From the NCBI GenBank assembly GCA_021292165.1, contig CM037877.1, positions 107,197,858 to 107,261,857 on the forward strand: 64,000 bases of DNA, in the 5' to 3' direction. Source of the DNA: Shinisaurus crocodilurus. Lineage: Eukaryota; Chordata; Lepidosauria; Squamata; Shinisauridae. The translations under genes were made by a program, and so were the position numbers. The notes beneath the pieces are model-generated. The model did no database searches. It saw only the letters and a list, made by a program, of their open reading frames with translations, and was not told where the DNA came from. Positions 10,802-21,497 of this stretch are shown here, in pieces (within the stretch, counting starts at the first letter, position 1; each line of letters opens with the position of its first letter).

Positions 10802-11865
10802 AATGCCATCCTTGGAAGTATATGAGAGGCTGACTTCCAAGAAAAAGATTTAAAAGGGGGTGCAAAACGCTTCGGGGACAAGACTGGAAATAAAAGAAAT
10901 GATTAGGTCCTCCTCATCTTAAAGGTAGGAACTCATGGTTTGGAGCTAAAAATAAGAGCGCCAGCAAGAACTGGCTAGAAATGAAATTGGCTGAGATTCT
11001 ACACACACACACACCTGTTGCTGCGAGGGACCAAATTAACAACATAAATAGTGGGGCTAGCCTTCCAGTCTACTAGTTGAGCAGTTCTGCGTATCTCAAA
11101 TGCTTACACATCCTTTCACCGAGAGAAATTGGCCCCATAAAAATGGTATCACCTTCTCTATTGTATTTATTCTCTGGAACCGACATCTCAGCCTACCGTG
11201 AATTTAGACAGCATAAAATTCAAGCCATTATTTTTCTTCTTCAATAAATGCAAATTACTAGATAGAACGGCTCACAAATCATTCCACTCATACTACCGTA
11301 CACAAAGCACAATGCAAGTAAACAACAGAAAACAGAGTGCTTTAACAACAGTTGTACCCTTTTATTGCTCCTAGACTTTCTTAAAAAAAAAAAAAAAACT
11401 AGTGGAAAAACACAACCAACATTTTTAAAAAAACAAAAAACTATTAAGCACTTACGCAGCAGTGAATGTTCCTGAAAAATAAGTTTGCAATTGATCATGA
11501 ATGCACAATCGAGGGAGGGGGATTATGATAATAATTTTTTTAGGTTTTGCCAAGTGACTTTTATTTCATAATGGGCATAGGGCTGGAGGAAGCGAGGGCT
11601 CAAGTGGGAAGGGGGGCGCTAAATATCTGATCTTGCCTAGGGCACCAAACTGCCTTGCACCGGCCCTGACTCTAGGATACAAGTTATTACTGAATGAAGG
11701 AATGCAACATTGAAGGACATGAGAGATCAGCTTTGAAGGATGCAGTTTGACTCAAGGTTTACCATCTTTTTCTGGCCCTGCTCCTGGGCCTTTATATTAT
11801 TTAAGCAGTGTTTTCAATGTACACGGCATGCAACAGCTACAGAGTTGCATAAGCAACACACAGAC

Positions 11866-11975
11866 AGGTCCCTGCCCGCAAGGAGCTTGCCATCTAAGAT
11901 TGACAGTTGGAGAAGAGAGAGAGAGAGGAACAGGAAGGAGAGAAAAGGGTAGAAAGAGATGGAAGTATGTAAACA
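11866..11975. repeat. Interspersed repeat fragment (ggtccctgcc/gcttgccatct type)
   Basis: The motif caggtccctgcccgcaagg followed by gagcttgccatctaaga and a purine-rich tail matches 39531-39600 (cagtccctgccctcaggctt). The family was not named. Confidence 0.5.
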
Positions 11976-12024
11976 CAGTTAAACATACTTAAGCATTCAT
12001 ACACTTTGCAGATGAAGATCAAAG

Positions 12025-12430
12025 TAGGGATGTGGAAGAAATTTGTTGGGTTCATAAAGTTATATGAGTTTACCCAGTTTGCACTCCTGGAAGCAAACAC
12101 AGATCTGAACACAATTTGCAATCATAAATCCACACATTTACCAACTTGCGATCTGATTCGTGCACCCAAAAAATGTGTTTTAAAGTTACATACGATTGAA
12201 AAAACCACATGGGGGAAACACATACAGTACATTTGAAAAATGCACAGCAGAAACACACTTTAGTGAATGGGACAAAATGTGAACTTTTCAGAAATGTGCC
12301 CTAAAAATGTGTACATTTAGAAAAATGTGCACAGAAATACGGACAAATGTCCATGCAAGAGGGAAAAAAGCTCACAATCCACTATGTAACCAAGTCAGAA
12401 TGAGTTTCAAAATGGAAATTGGAGAACCCC
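12025..12430. mobile_element. TAGGGATG-type element (AT-rich, tgcaaat family), copy 1
   Basis: It starts tagggatgtggaagaaattt. The interior is full of cacattt/aaatgtg and tgcac motifs shared with 14180-14603, 30369-30767 and 37052-37451. The right end is not clear. Non-coding. Confidence 0.5.
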
Positions 12431-12534
12431 AACAAGCTTGAATTTTGCTGGTGCACACAGCCCTTTAACCCTGGATCAAAGGGTTAAAGGCAAGTTTTGA
12501 GAAGGGGTGTGGAGGAAGAGAGAACTTTTAATTG

Positions 12535-12615
12535 CAGCCCAATGAAGAAATTTAGCAGGTGAAGCTTTATCTCCATATCAGGAAAAGTTTCACCTGCAGA
12601 ATTTTCATCGGGCTG
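12535..12615. mobile_element. Palindromic MITE-like hairpin
   Basis: The left arm cagcccaatgaagaaattt plus agcaggtgaa pairs with the right arm ttcacctgcag plus aattttcatcgggctg, around an AT-rich loop. Confidence 0.6.
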
Positions 12616-12809
12616 ATGTTAAATGCACAGGAACAGAGTCAGTAAAGAAGGTGGCAACCCCACCTCAACACACCCACTCACTGTGTGCGAGAGCTAGTGA
12701 GATGTTAGAGCAGGCTATTTCTAGGTGAAATTAGATTTCGTAATTGGTTCTCTTCCCTTGGTTGGAATTTTTAGTATGAGTCCTTCTCAGGCACCTTGCT
12801 TGCGTGATG

Positions 12810-12839
12810 CTGCCTGCCTGCCTGCCTGCCTGCCTGCCT
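12810..12839. repeat. Microsatellite (TGCC)n
   Basis: Seven or more perfect tetranucleotide units. Confidence 0.95.
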
Positions 12840-13102
12840 AAGTGAGTTTAAATAAAGCCCACTGTTGTGATGAGTCAGGAGCTTGCAAACCATCTCTGGC
12901 ACTTCAATATTTTAATTACTCCTGTTGCTTAGCAAATAAGCATGGCATGCTGACAAGCTGGGGAAATTGTTTTAAAGAGCCTACTCTACATGTTAGGCTT
13001 CAGATGGGGCTGGGAACAGCAATCATTGTAATTCCTACTGAGGTGAAATTCCAGTTCCTGATGCACTCGCAGAAGGTAATTGAGTAACTGCACCTTTTAA
13101 AG

Positions 13103-13185
13103 CAGTGTTCTCCAAGCCTGGCTGGGGCATGCTGGGAGTTGTAAGCCAAAAACATCTGGGGAGCCAAGGTTGGTGGAGAACACTG
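13103..13185. mobile_element. Palindromic small hAT (cagtgttctcc family), internally deleted
   Basis: It starts cagtgttctcc and ends ggagaacactg. The flanks ttttaaag (13095-13102) and ctttaaag (13186-13193) agree at 7 of 8 positions. The left arm is shortened relative to the copies at 33580 and 48542. Confidence 0.75.
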
Positions 13186-13237
13186 CTTTAAAGTCTTCAC
13201 AGTTGTGCTATAAAAAACCAAAGTTTAAGAGTATATA

Positions 13238-13374
13238 CCAGCCTCCCCAAGCTGGTGCCCTCCAGATGTGTTAGACTAGAACTCCCATCAGCCCTAGCCA
13301 GCTTGGACAATGTTCAGGAATGCTGGGAGTTGTAGTCCAAAATGTATGAAGAGCACCAGGTTGTTGAAGGCTGG
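13238..13374. mobile_element. Palindromic small hAT (ccagcct/aggctgg type)
   Basis: The ends ccagcctccccaagctggtgc and gcaccaggttgttgaaggctgg are complementary. The core has ccctccagatgtgtt and gggagttgtagtccaaaat. No clear duplication was seen. Confidence 0.65.
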
Positions 13375-13724
13375 TGTACAGCAAATGGGAAAAGCTGAAA
13401 TAAAACCAGGCCTCTTCTTGGCATCCCAGAACAAGCCCGCTGCATAAGGCCTAGGTACATACCTCTTCGTTAGTGATTAGTTACGTTGGTGTCACCTTTT
13501 ACCCCTTATATAGCACTCGGCACAGTACAGAGCACTGTCAATTAATGGCTTGCTCTTTATTTGAAAATTACAAATTAAAACATTTGCAGTTACCTTGGGA
13601 GGATAATTTATTCTGAGAGGCAGTTTAAAAATCCATTAAATAATAAAAATATAAGTTGGTACATGATAGTGTATTTTTCATTCCAAGAATGAAAAAACCC
13701 CAGCTTCTCTAGAAGACACTGTCC

Positions 13725-14095
13725 TTCTCATATATATGAGGGAGGCTCAGCGGGCGGTGACAAGGGGGAGGGCCTTCTCTGTGGTAGCCCCCCAACTCTG
13801 GAACAAGCTCCCTCCTGAGGCCCGCCTGGCGCCAACTTAACAATCTTTTTGGCGCCAGGTTAAGACTGCCCTCTATATTGAGGCTTTTAACTCTACATAG
13901 TGCATGGTGGGGTGGCTACTTTTTAATTGGTCTCATTGCATTTCTTGTTTTATCTATATGTCATTTTAAATCTGGTTTTTAAATTTTGTATAATGTTTTT
14001 ATTGCATATTGTATTGCGTGTTTTTATGGATTGTTGTGAACCGCCCAGAGAGCTTCGGCTGTTGGGCGGTATATAAATAAAATTAATAATAATAT
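13725..14095 (+). mobile_element. CR1/L2-group LINE, 3' end
   Basis: The start encodes the end of the ORF2-type protein: RGRAFSVVAPQLWNKLPPEA, then LAPT followed by an in-frame TAA, then QVKTALYIEAFNS. A 3' UTR follows, ending gaaccgcccagagagcttcgg, gggcggtatataaataaaa and AATAA repeats. The same tail occurs at 21285-21460, 31437-31530 (inverted) and 43990-44180 (inverted). The copy is 5'-truncated and dead. The exact clade (CR1, L2 or L3) is not certain. Confidence 0.8.
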
Positions 14096-14179
14096 ATATA
14101 TGAGACAGCCCACTGAAAGGGTGATTCCTCCCCCCCCCCCAGTCTTAGGCAATGGCCATGCCAACTTCAAAATAGATGA

Positions 14180-14603
14180 ACCTGTCAATTTTGGTTTCTC
14201 TAATATTCTTATTTTTCCAATCTTATGTTCAGTTCATCTTGAATTTTGAGAATTTCTCCAGTCTTTAGTTCGGTTTGTCCTGAATTTTGAAAACATTTTT
14301 TTTAAAGTTTGCATGAATATTCATAAATATTTTTGCGCACGTTTCTCCTAATGCATGCATTTCGCATGCATTTTGCCTTATACACATTTTTTTTTTGCAA
14401 GCAGTTTTCCTAATGTAATGCATATTCGAACCTAAGTTTCTCAGATATAGGCATTTTTGTATGCATTTTTTGGGTTGGAGATTTCCATTGCGAATTTGCG
14501 GAAGTGTGAATCTCAGAGGCATTCAGTTTGCACAGTGATTCAAAAGTGTGAAATTAGGTGTGTGTGCATTACAATGCGAACTGAATGAATTTCTCCCCCA
14601 TCC
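14180..14603. mobile_element. TAGGGATG-type AT-rich element, copy 2
   Basis: The interior (gaattttgagaattt, catgaatattcataaa, tttttgcgcacgttt, tgcattttgcctta) and right end (ctgaatgaatttctccccca then tcc) match the family seen at 30369 and 37052. Non-coding. Confidence 0.55.
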
Positions 14604-14612
14604 TTATTCTTA

Positions 14613-15380
14613 ACATAAGATCATGAAGTCTAGGGAATAAAATTGCCCAGCTGTATCACACTGCTTGCCATTATTATTGTCCATCTCACTGAGAAAGCAC
14701 TGATAAGCTTCCAGGGAACTCCCCAGTTCCCCAGGTCACAGCTGAAAAAACCCTGCATTTGGCTATTTACTTTCAGAAATGCACCAAGATGAGGCCTTTC
14801 AGCTTACCAGCAGTAGTCATTGTACATTTCACAAACTGGACTTTACCCCTATAAAATGGGCTATTTCGTGTGATCATCTGACAAACGAGTAGCTTTTCAC
14901 CTGGTGTGTACAGTAAATCCACAAGGCGACTGATACTAAAGCCATAAATAGAGAGGCCTCACTGCTGTTTACGACACTCCACCATCGCTGTACAGTAGCA
15001 GCCTAGAACCTGCCAGGGATCAGACCAAATTGACCTCGGAGAAATGTTTGCTCCAAAATGCATGCTACCAGGTATGAGAGAAATGGGGGAAAGTCTATTA
15101 CCTCATTTGACCCTTGCCTTGCAGTAACCTGTACCAAGACATTGGGTCTTCTTGGATGGTTATATTCTTACTTAAAAGCCAAGATGCAAGTTTCTGAGGC
15201 AGGAATCAAGAGACTTGTTTATTTGACCCGTTTTTATTACTTTCAGCTGACATTTTAGTACTTTCCCTTCCTGGGAAAATTTCATTAGTACATGGTTTTC
15301 TAGGTAATGTACCCTTTCCTTCACTCTCGGTAGTGACAAGAAATAACTGGCATTTGGCACCAGTCCTAAATACTTTTATG
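14613..15380. other. Unassigned non-coding DNA
   Basis: No family or exon was recognised. Confidence 0.55.
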
Positions 15381-15384
15381 ACTG

Positions 15385-15470
15385 ACAGTCCAATCCTACG
15401 TGTGGTTTCTTGGGAGTAAAGTCCTCTGAGTTCAACGGGACTTGCTCCCAATCAAGTGTGTATAGAATTT
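15385..15470. mobile_element. Squamate palindromic MITE (caatccta/gggagtaaa type)
   Basis: The string contains cagtccaatcctacgtgtgg, cttgggagtaaagtc and acgggacttgctccc, with an inverted-repeat relation between halves. Non-coding. Confidence 0.5.
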
Positions 15471-15471
15471 A

Positions 15472-16034
15472 AGGTGTCCATGCAGGGGCGGTGCTACCAT
15501 TAGGCCAACTAGGCAGCTGCCTAGGGCGCAGGGCTAAAGAGGGCGCCAGAAATGCCTTGAAAAAAAATACAGCGCTCTCAAGTGGGAAGGGGGGGGCGCT
15601 AAATATCTTATCTTGCCTAGGGCACCAGACTGCTTTGCACTGGTCCTGTGTCCATGTGTCCTATTTTGCAGAGGGCAGTCCTCTATTTGAAGGGCTGTCT
15701 GAGGACAGTCCTCTGTTTTGAGCATGCCCTCTCTTAAAAGACATCCTCTGTTTGAAGGGCTCTTTAAAGACCACTTTAAAGATAAAGAAGCATAAGAAGG
15801 GAGAGCTGCTGAGGCCTCAAAGTTACCCATCAACAGTTAGCACCTGGACAGCAAACTGGGCAGTGGGCACGCACGCAGCTCATCTACTATGGCAAAATGG
15901 ATTGCATTTCCATTGAAATGCTAGCAATTCTTTCTAAATTTGCATCTTTCTCAATAAATTAGCACATACAAACCTGTTCTCTTTTTTGGTGATGCATTTT
16001 CCTTGTTTTTGGGAATGGCTAGGTGGCCACCCTA
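15472..16034. mobile_element. AGGGTG/CACCCT-ended DNA element, disrupted (copy 1)
   Basis: The ends are aggtgtccatg and aggtggccaccct. The interior has gcagtcctctatttgaaggg, gacagtcctctgttt and tggtgatgcattttcct, matching the copy at 24935-25298. A family A hAT of 166 bp is inserted just inside its left end. Confidence 0.65.
15483..15648. mobile_element. 166-bp family A hAT MITE (deletion derivative)
   Basis: It starts CAGGGGCGGTGCTACC and ends TGCACTGGTCCTG. The flanking duplication tgtccatg is perfect (15475-15482 and 15649-15656). The first about 80 bp and last about 75 bp align with the two ends of the 2.74-kb element at 8927-11668, so this copy is what remains when the interior is removed. 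Confidence 0.88.
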
Positions 16035-16150
16035 ATAGGATTGTAGCCATTATCCCCTTTTGATTGCTGTGGACCAGGGAAATAATGCTTAGGAGCCTAT
16101 GCATAAAGCAAAATTTTCCCCTGGACTCACTGAGAACCATTTCCTGTGCC

Positions 16151-16269
16151 AGCATCCTCCAACTTGGTGCCCTGCCAAGGTTTTTGGTCTCCAACTCCCA
16201 GCATTCCTGGCAATAGGCCATACTGGCTGTGGCTGATGGGAGTTGAAGTCCAAACCATTGGGGTGGCAT
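16151..16269. mobile_element. Palindromic small hAT, left part (split)
   Basis: It carries the core motifs ccaactcccagcattcc and gatgggagttgaagtcc. It is interrupted by the element at 16270-16868, and its right end (caggttggtgaaggctgg) resumes at 16877. Confidence 0.65.
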
Positions 16270-16868
16270 TAGGACCGGTGCAGGGCAGTTTGGCGCCCTA
16301 GGCTAAATTATATTTAGCGCCCCCCCTCTCGTGCTGTGGGGGGGGCTCCGGAAAGCAGCCCTGCTCTGCAACCTCCCGCCCCCCCACCGCCACCGGACCC
16401 CCCCCCCGCACGCTGCCGCTGCCACCCCCCACCTACCTTCCCACGCCTCCTCCGAAAAGGGACCCCCGCGCTCTGTTTTTGGCCGGGGGAAACCAGAGCA
16501 ACAGGGCTGTTTAAGCCCTGTTGCCCTGGTTCTTCCCGCCAAAACAGAGCACGGGCGGGGCTCTGGAAACAGCGCAGAGAAGGTAGGTGTCGGGGGGGAG
16601 GCAGCGTGGAGGAGAGGCGAAGCGAAGCGAGGCGAGGTGGGGGGAGAGGCGGCGCAGAGGCGAGGCAAGGTGGGGGGGAGGCGCCCAGGCTCAGCCCCAC
16701 CACTACTCCGGGTGCAATCCCCCGCACTGACCTAGCTTTCTCGGAGAGGCGGGCGGGCGGGCAAGGCAGGAGTGCGCCGGCAGCGAAGAGGAGCGCAGCG
16801 TTCTGCGCCCTCTTCCGCTACGCGCCCTAGGCAACAGCCTAGTTGGCCTAGCGGTAGCGCCGGCCCTG
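16270..16868 (-). mobile_element. GC-rich family A hAT, 599 bp (copy 4, inverted)
   Basis: It is flanked by a perfect 8-bp duplication, ggtggcat (16262-16269 and 16869-16876). The right end reads AGCGCCGGCCCTG and the left end taggaccggtgc (first base mutated from C). It is the same size and structure as 746-1346 in opposite orientation, including the internal inverted repeat around aacagggct (about 16489-16532) and cctagg boxes near both ends. The frames of up to 164 codons are GC artefacts. Confidence 0.88.
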
Positions 16869-16897
16869 GGTGGCATCAGGTTGGTGAAGGCTGGCAT

Positions 16898-18272
16898 AGA
16901 TTCTCAGAGAGTCCAGGAGAAATTATTGCTTGATCTGTTCAACAGATGCTGCACCTGTGCAATATCAAAACACATGATATTATGTAAGCATTGTAGGGAT
17001 GTACACTGATGCAAATTCTTTCAGATTGTGGTGTTTGTTACTCACGGGGAGTCTGAAACATGGGTTTTCTTGAACTAGGGAAGCTCAGCAAAGCAACGTT
17101 GGGGAACTCCTGCTTTAGCCAATGCATACATTGACAACTGGGTTCCAGAACATGGTGTGAAGGAAGGCACATGATGCTGTTACCCTGTGAAAGCTACAAA
17201 GGGTTCAGTCTAGCCCTAGAGACAGTTACAATAGGCCAGTGCAGCCAACATGGTTGATTTTTCTTTTCATAAAAGAGGAGCCACAAACATTGCATATTGC
17301 ACTGTTCACTTAAACAGAGTGCTTGCCCGAGTCGTGTTTTCACAGATCTTGTGTCTTCAGGTGTATCATCAGAACCATCACCTAGCAAGGATGCAATAAA
17401 AACCTTCTAGGAAGCTCTGTGTAAGGGGAAAACAAATGTAACGGGGGTGGGGTGGGGGTGGGAACTGGGAAGAGCTCCTTCCCTTACAATGCAATGGAGA
17501 AACCATTCCAAACACTACCAGCAACTTGTATCCATTTGCTTCTTCTTTTTTTCCACTTGGCCTTTTCTGATGAGTCAGAGACTTGGCTGTTCTAGGAGAA
17601 AATAACTGCTCCACTGACACCAGAGTAGGGTCAACAAGGCTAATACAATCTGACCTGCCTGTTGACAATGCGCCTATAAACCACTTGTTTGTTTTGGAGC
17701 TGTTCTTGCATTTGGAAAGTTTGCTTTCAAAGTATACAAGAAATCCAAATATTTAGTCCTATGGGAAGGTAACATATGGGAGAAATATATTAGAGGGGAC
17801 AGATAGCTTGAGAATTCTCTCCCTCAAACCATCCCCAACTTAAAGACAAAGTGTGTGTGTGTGTGTGTGTGTGTGTGACTTAACCCTCCAGAAGTAGAGA
17901 GAGTTCCAGCTGAAGAGAGAACTTCCAAGACGGGGAAACATTCAAAGAACAAGTAGGCTAATTATCTACCACAGGAATTGTTCAGACCATTCTCTCGATG
18001 AACTCCAACCTTTGGCAAGACAAAAGATGTGATCCAATGTGCCTGTGAGGATTCCATGTCCAGCCTTGCCTATAAAGGTAGCACAACTGTGATTTACTGC
18101 TCCCAATGTGAAAACCACATGTTTGTCTGTGATTGTCAGTAAGTGTCACAATCAGGCAGCAAGCTTGATAATATTATTGTTGGATATATAAGGAAACAGT
18201 GGCAACTGTATGAGCATGCTATTGCATGTTGAAGCCGTCTGTGTGCATGCAATGTAAAGAATGATTCTGATA
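16898..18272. other. Unassigned non-coding DNA with (GT)n
   Basis: A perfect (GT)n microsatellite lies at 17851-17877. No repeat family or exon was recognised in the rest. Confidence 0.55.
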
Positions 18273-18394
18273 TGCATTGCATTCTTTAGAGAGGTCCTGT
18301 GTGTTTGAGTGTGGAGCATGATGCATAATTCAAGTCAATTGCGCATCATGTCCCCCATTCAAACACACAGAGTCTCTCTAAGGAAGAACAATGC
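18273..18394. repeat. Long imperfect palindrome
   Basis: The left arm (ctttagagagg, tgtgtgtttgagtg, gagcatgatgc) pairs with the right arm (gcatcatgtccc, cattcaaacacaca, tctctctaagg) over about 50 bp, around an AT-rich centre. It is MITE-like but no target duplication was seen. Confidence 0.65.
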
Positions 18395-18411
18395 AGATTG
18401 AATCATGGTTT

Positions 18412-18990
18412 ACCAGTGGTGTAGTGGTAAATTTTGAAGTGCAGGCGCTCATCATGACAAAGCCACGCCCCCAAGGAGAGTCCAAAATCACAGGCAGCTG
18501 TGTTGATCCGTATCAACAAACCAGTCCTAGCAGTTTTCATCTCCACCAGGAGCAGGCCTTTTGTCAAGCTAATGGATATCAATCGCCCATTCAAGGTCAA
18601 GCCATCTCAAATGCAAGACAACAGGGATAGTAGCAGCACAAAACAACATATTGTTCTTGGGAAAATCAGTCCGTCCCCCCCCAGCAACTGTGAGGATTGC
18701 ATCTATGCTCAGAGAAAATGCTGAGAGGGGTGGCAGAGAGCATCATTGTCCCTGCTAAGCAAAAAGTGCCAGTGCTGCATCCCTGCGAGCCCCAACTCGC
18801 AGAGAGATGCAATGAGGAGAGCAGAGAGATGCAATGTGCAACCATCTGGACCAGCATTGAAACCAAAACCACGCCTCTGCTTTTACATTTCAGTATCCCA
18901 AATATGCAATGCCAGCATACAGGAAACCGGAAATATCCGCATAAATAAAGAGAGCCGATTTTGCACATCCTACTGGACAGAGTAGTCCAG
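18412..18990 (-). repeat. Dispersed repeat, copy 1 (inverted to 27465-27650)
   Basis: The part at about 18640-18830 is the reverse complement of 27490-27640. Shared motifs are gcaactgtgaggattgc, atcattgtccctgctaa and gcaaaaagtgcc. The family was not named and the outer limits are approximate. Confidence 0.5.
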
Positions 18991-19100
18991 TTCACACAAT
19001 ACTGTTAGGTCAAATGCTTAGATCTATGCTGATATCCCTATGATTAGTTCAACTGGACAAAAACAATCTGCTTCAAATGCAAATATTTGGGTTTACCTAC

Positions 19101-19348
19101 ATTTATTTATTTATTTATTTATTTATTATATTTATATCTCACCTTTTTTCCTGCAAGGAACCCAAGGCGGCTTACATAATCCTCCTCCTCCCCTCCATTT
19201 TATCCTCACAACAACCCTGTGAGGTAGGTTAGGCTGAGAGTCAGTGACTGGCCCAAAGTCACCCAGTGAGTTTCATGGTTGAGCGGGGACTAGAACCCGG
19301 ATCTCCCGAGTCCCAGTCCAACACTCTCACCACTACGCCACACTGGCT
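19101..19348 (-). mobile_element. tRNA-derived SINE, Sauria type, near full length
   Basis: Read on the minus strand, the tRNA-like head has an A box tggcgtagtgg and a B box ggttctagtcc. The body follows (tgactttgggccagtcactg, tctcagcctaacctacctca, ttgtgaggataaaatgg), then an AT-rich tail of ATAAA units (19101-19135). The head and body match what I know of squamate Sauria SINEs, and two more copies lie at 45248 and 63814. RNA polymerase III promoter boxes are present, but the copy is a dispersed repeat, not a gene. Confidence 0.82.
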
Positions 19349-19440
19349 TATGCATCAGGTTGCTTGACAGCAATGAGATAGCATTTATTTGATGGGCTTC
19401 TGTTGATGAGAATGTTTAAAATGAGTAAGTTCCATGTGAA

Positions 19441-19600
19441 CATAGGAACATAAGATAAGAAGAGCCCCGCTGGATTAGGCCACAGGTCCATCTAGTCCAG
19501 CATTCTGTTCACACAGTGGCCAGCCAGCTGCCTGTGGGAAACCTACAAGCAGGACATGAGTGCAACAGCGCCCTCCCACCCGTGCTCCCAGCAGCTCATG
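19441..19600 (+). repeat. Interspersed repeat (aacataag/cagtggcc type), left part
   Basis: The string aggaacataagataagaaga, then ccgctggattagg, ccatctagtccagcattctg and cacagtggcc, is a common amniote interspersed repeat; a second copy is at 62945-63090. It is broken by the insertion at 19609. Confidence 0.65.
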
Positions 19601-19608
19601 TCACATGT

Positions 19609-19986
19609 AGGGGTGGGCGATCCACCAGGACCCAACCCGCCTCCGGGCTCCAGCTCAGCAGACGCCACTGCTGCACCCGCTGTGTCGGGCCGAGATCTGG
19701 CATGCACCATACCACTCACCAGACTTTTAGGTTCCCGGCAGGCCACTGTTTATGTAGAAAATGCCTTAAGCTACGTCAAAAGTGGCCGCAATTTGTGCAA
19801 ATTATGCAAATTGTAGCCGCTTTAGGCGTATCTTAAGTCATTTAACCCGGAAGTCGCTTCCCCAGCTCAACTTGGGAGAACACAAGTTGATGCCAGGGAA
19901 GAAGTAAGTGGGGTGGAGTTTTGGGGGCTCGAGCCTGGCTAGTCCCCTCGATTTCCACCCCCAAACGAAATCCTTGCACATCCCTA
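19609..19986. mobile_element. hAT-like element with AGGGGTG/CATCCCTA ends, 378 bp
   Basis: The ends AGGGGTGGGCG and GCACATCCCTA are roughly complementary. The flanks tcacatgt (19601-19608) and ccacatgt (19987-19994) agree at 7 of 8 positions. It inserted into the repeat that starts at 19441. No coding capacity was recognised. Confidence 0.68.
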
Positions 19987-19994
19987 CCACATGT

Positions 19995-21180
19995 GCTCTG
20001 ATTGTGTTTCACTAATGGAACGCATACAGTAACTGTATGAGAATTCTATGAGAAAAAGCACACAAACATTATTAATGTGTGTAGGTTTTGTTATCTGCTG
20101 CCTTCTTCTGTCATTATGATGCTCACCATTTACCTCAAGGGAGAGACTGGATTTTAATCTATTTAGTCCTCCTCACTATAAATATCTTCCCATCTCTAGC
20201 ATTATGCCGTATATGCTTAGAAACAGCAGCCATTCTGTCAAGTAGCTCAAATGGCAGGAGGTGGGGTGGAGGAACTCAAAGAATTGTCAGCAGCTACATT
20301 AAAAATATATATATCTTAGGGTTTCTTGCTAAAAGGACATAAAGGGTTTCTTTAAATATAAAGCCTGTAAGCACATATAGGGTGTGTTTGCATGTCATGC
20401 CAACCCACAGTGCGTTCTGCAAACAACCCACAGTGTGCCCAACAGATGATCGGGCTCACTGTGGGTTGCTCGCCCCCCCTCCCTCTCCCTCCCTGATTAA
20501 GGCCTTAATCAAGAATCGAAACATAGGTCATTCTAATGGTGATAACAGCAGCAAGTTGGACAAAGTCACGCAGAGCATTCGGCCGAATCCGTCCTACTCA
20601 CAGGAGGAAACTCTGGATAAGGGCTTTTTTTGTCCAATAAAGGGCTCACATGTTTTGGCCCGCAGCGAGTAATATCGCTGGGCTAAATAAAGCTGGCTCT
20701 TGTGTACTCCTGGAAAACTCACTGCACAAACTTTGGGGCTTATCAGAACTCAAACACCAGGAAAGCTGCCAGGCCAAAGAGGATAACATGAGATCAGGAC
20801 TGTGTTGCCCTTCGTGGAAGGACAGAATTCAAAGAGATAGCCTCCCTCTGAATATTAGATAGCTACAAGGATTAAATAAAGGCGGGTCCCAGCAGCAACC
20901 CTCTGCTGCTGTGTTTCTGTTCTGGGCTGTCCTCAGACTCACACAGTGGGAAAAGAGGCACAGGGGACTTGAGTTTATGCCACGGGGCTGAGGATTCACA
21001 TAGCAGACGGCAGGTTGATTGATGGAAAAGGTTCTGGTTTAAGAACGAAATGTTTTAAAATGGCTCCAAATGGGAAGAAACGACCACCAGGTTACAAACA
21101 CATTGGTATTTTGATATTATATTGAAGACTTTCATCATTAAACAAAAGTATTTCCGTTTCTATGCTTTTAAATCTGTCAG
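19995..21180. other. Unassigned non-coding DNA
   Basis: A short inverted pair (aacaacccacagtg at about 20425 and cactgtgggttgctcg at about 20458) suggests a MITE fragment. Nothing else was recognised. Confidence 0.5.
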
Positions 21181-21284
21181 GGTGCAATCCTATGTAAGTT
21201 TAGACAGAAAAAAGGCCTATGACTCCCAGAATGCCCCAGCCAGCATAGCCTTTCTTTCATCTAAACATTGCATAGGATTGCGCC
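21181..21284. mobile_element. GGTGCAATCCTATG-ended palindromic MITE, 104 bp
   Basis: The ends are ggtgcaatcctatgtaagtt and cattgcataggattgcgcc, an inverted repeat. The centre holds gactcccagaatgccccagc. The ends are shared with the longer hairpin-rich elements at 21498 and 53261. Confidence 0.72.
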
Positions 21285-21460
21285 TTTACTCTCTTTTAAG
21301 TCTTTGCATTATTTTGATTTTGATTTCATCCTGTAGTTTAAAACTTTTATATTATATTTTATTGTGTTGTATTTTACGGTTTTCGTTGTCGTGAACTGCC
21401 TAGAGAGCTTTGGCTATTGGGCAGCATAGAAATGTAATAAATAAATAAATAAATAAATAT
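21285..21460 (+). mobile_element. CR1/L2-group LINE 3' UTR fragment
   Basis: It contains gaactgcctagagagctttg, attgggcagcatagaaatg and an (AATA)n end, the same tail as at 14038-14095. It is only a 3' fragment. Confidence 0.75.
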
Positions 21461-21497
21461 TAATCTGAAGTTAAACGTAATTTATATGTCACTGCGT

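Larger units (their letters stand above)
8927..11668. mobile_element. 2.74-kb family A hAT element with foreign interior
   Basis: It begins CAGGGCCGGTGCTACC and ends GCACCGGCCCTG, a perfect 12-bp terminal inverted repeat. A perfect 8-bp duplication, actctagg, lies at 8919-8926 and 11669-11676. The subterminal sequences (aactaggcggctgcctaggg; gcgctaaatatc) are those of the 166-bp copy at 15483, which is an internal-deletion form of it. The length is in the range of autonomous hATs, but none of the interior frames (all under 165 codons) shows a hAT transposase, so I call it non-autonomous. The interior contains a CpG-rich block (about 9080-9450), a TATA-like site and arm 2 of the local inverted duplication. 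Confidence 0.88.

Noticed and set aside
19101..19348. A tRNA gene, because A and B boxes are present
   Set aside because: The boxes belong to a dispersed SINE with a body and AT-rich tail, found three times in the window. No clover-leaf with an anticodon stem is preserved.
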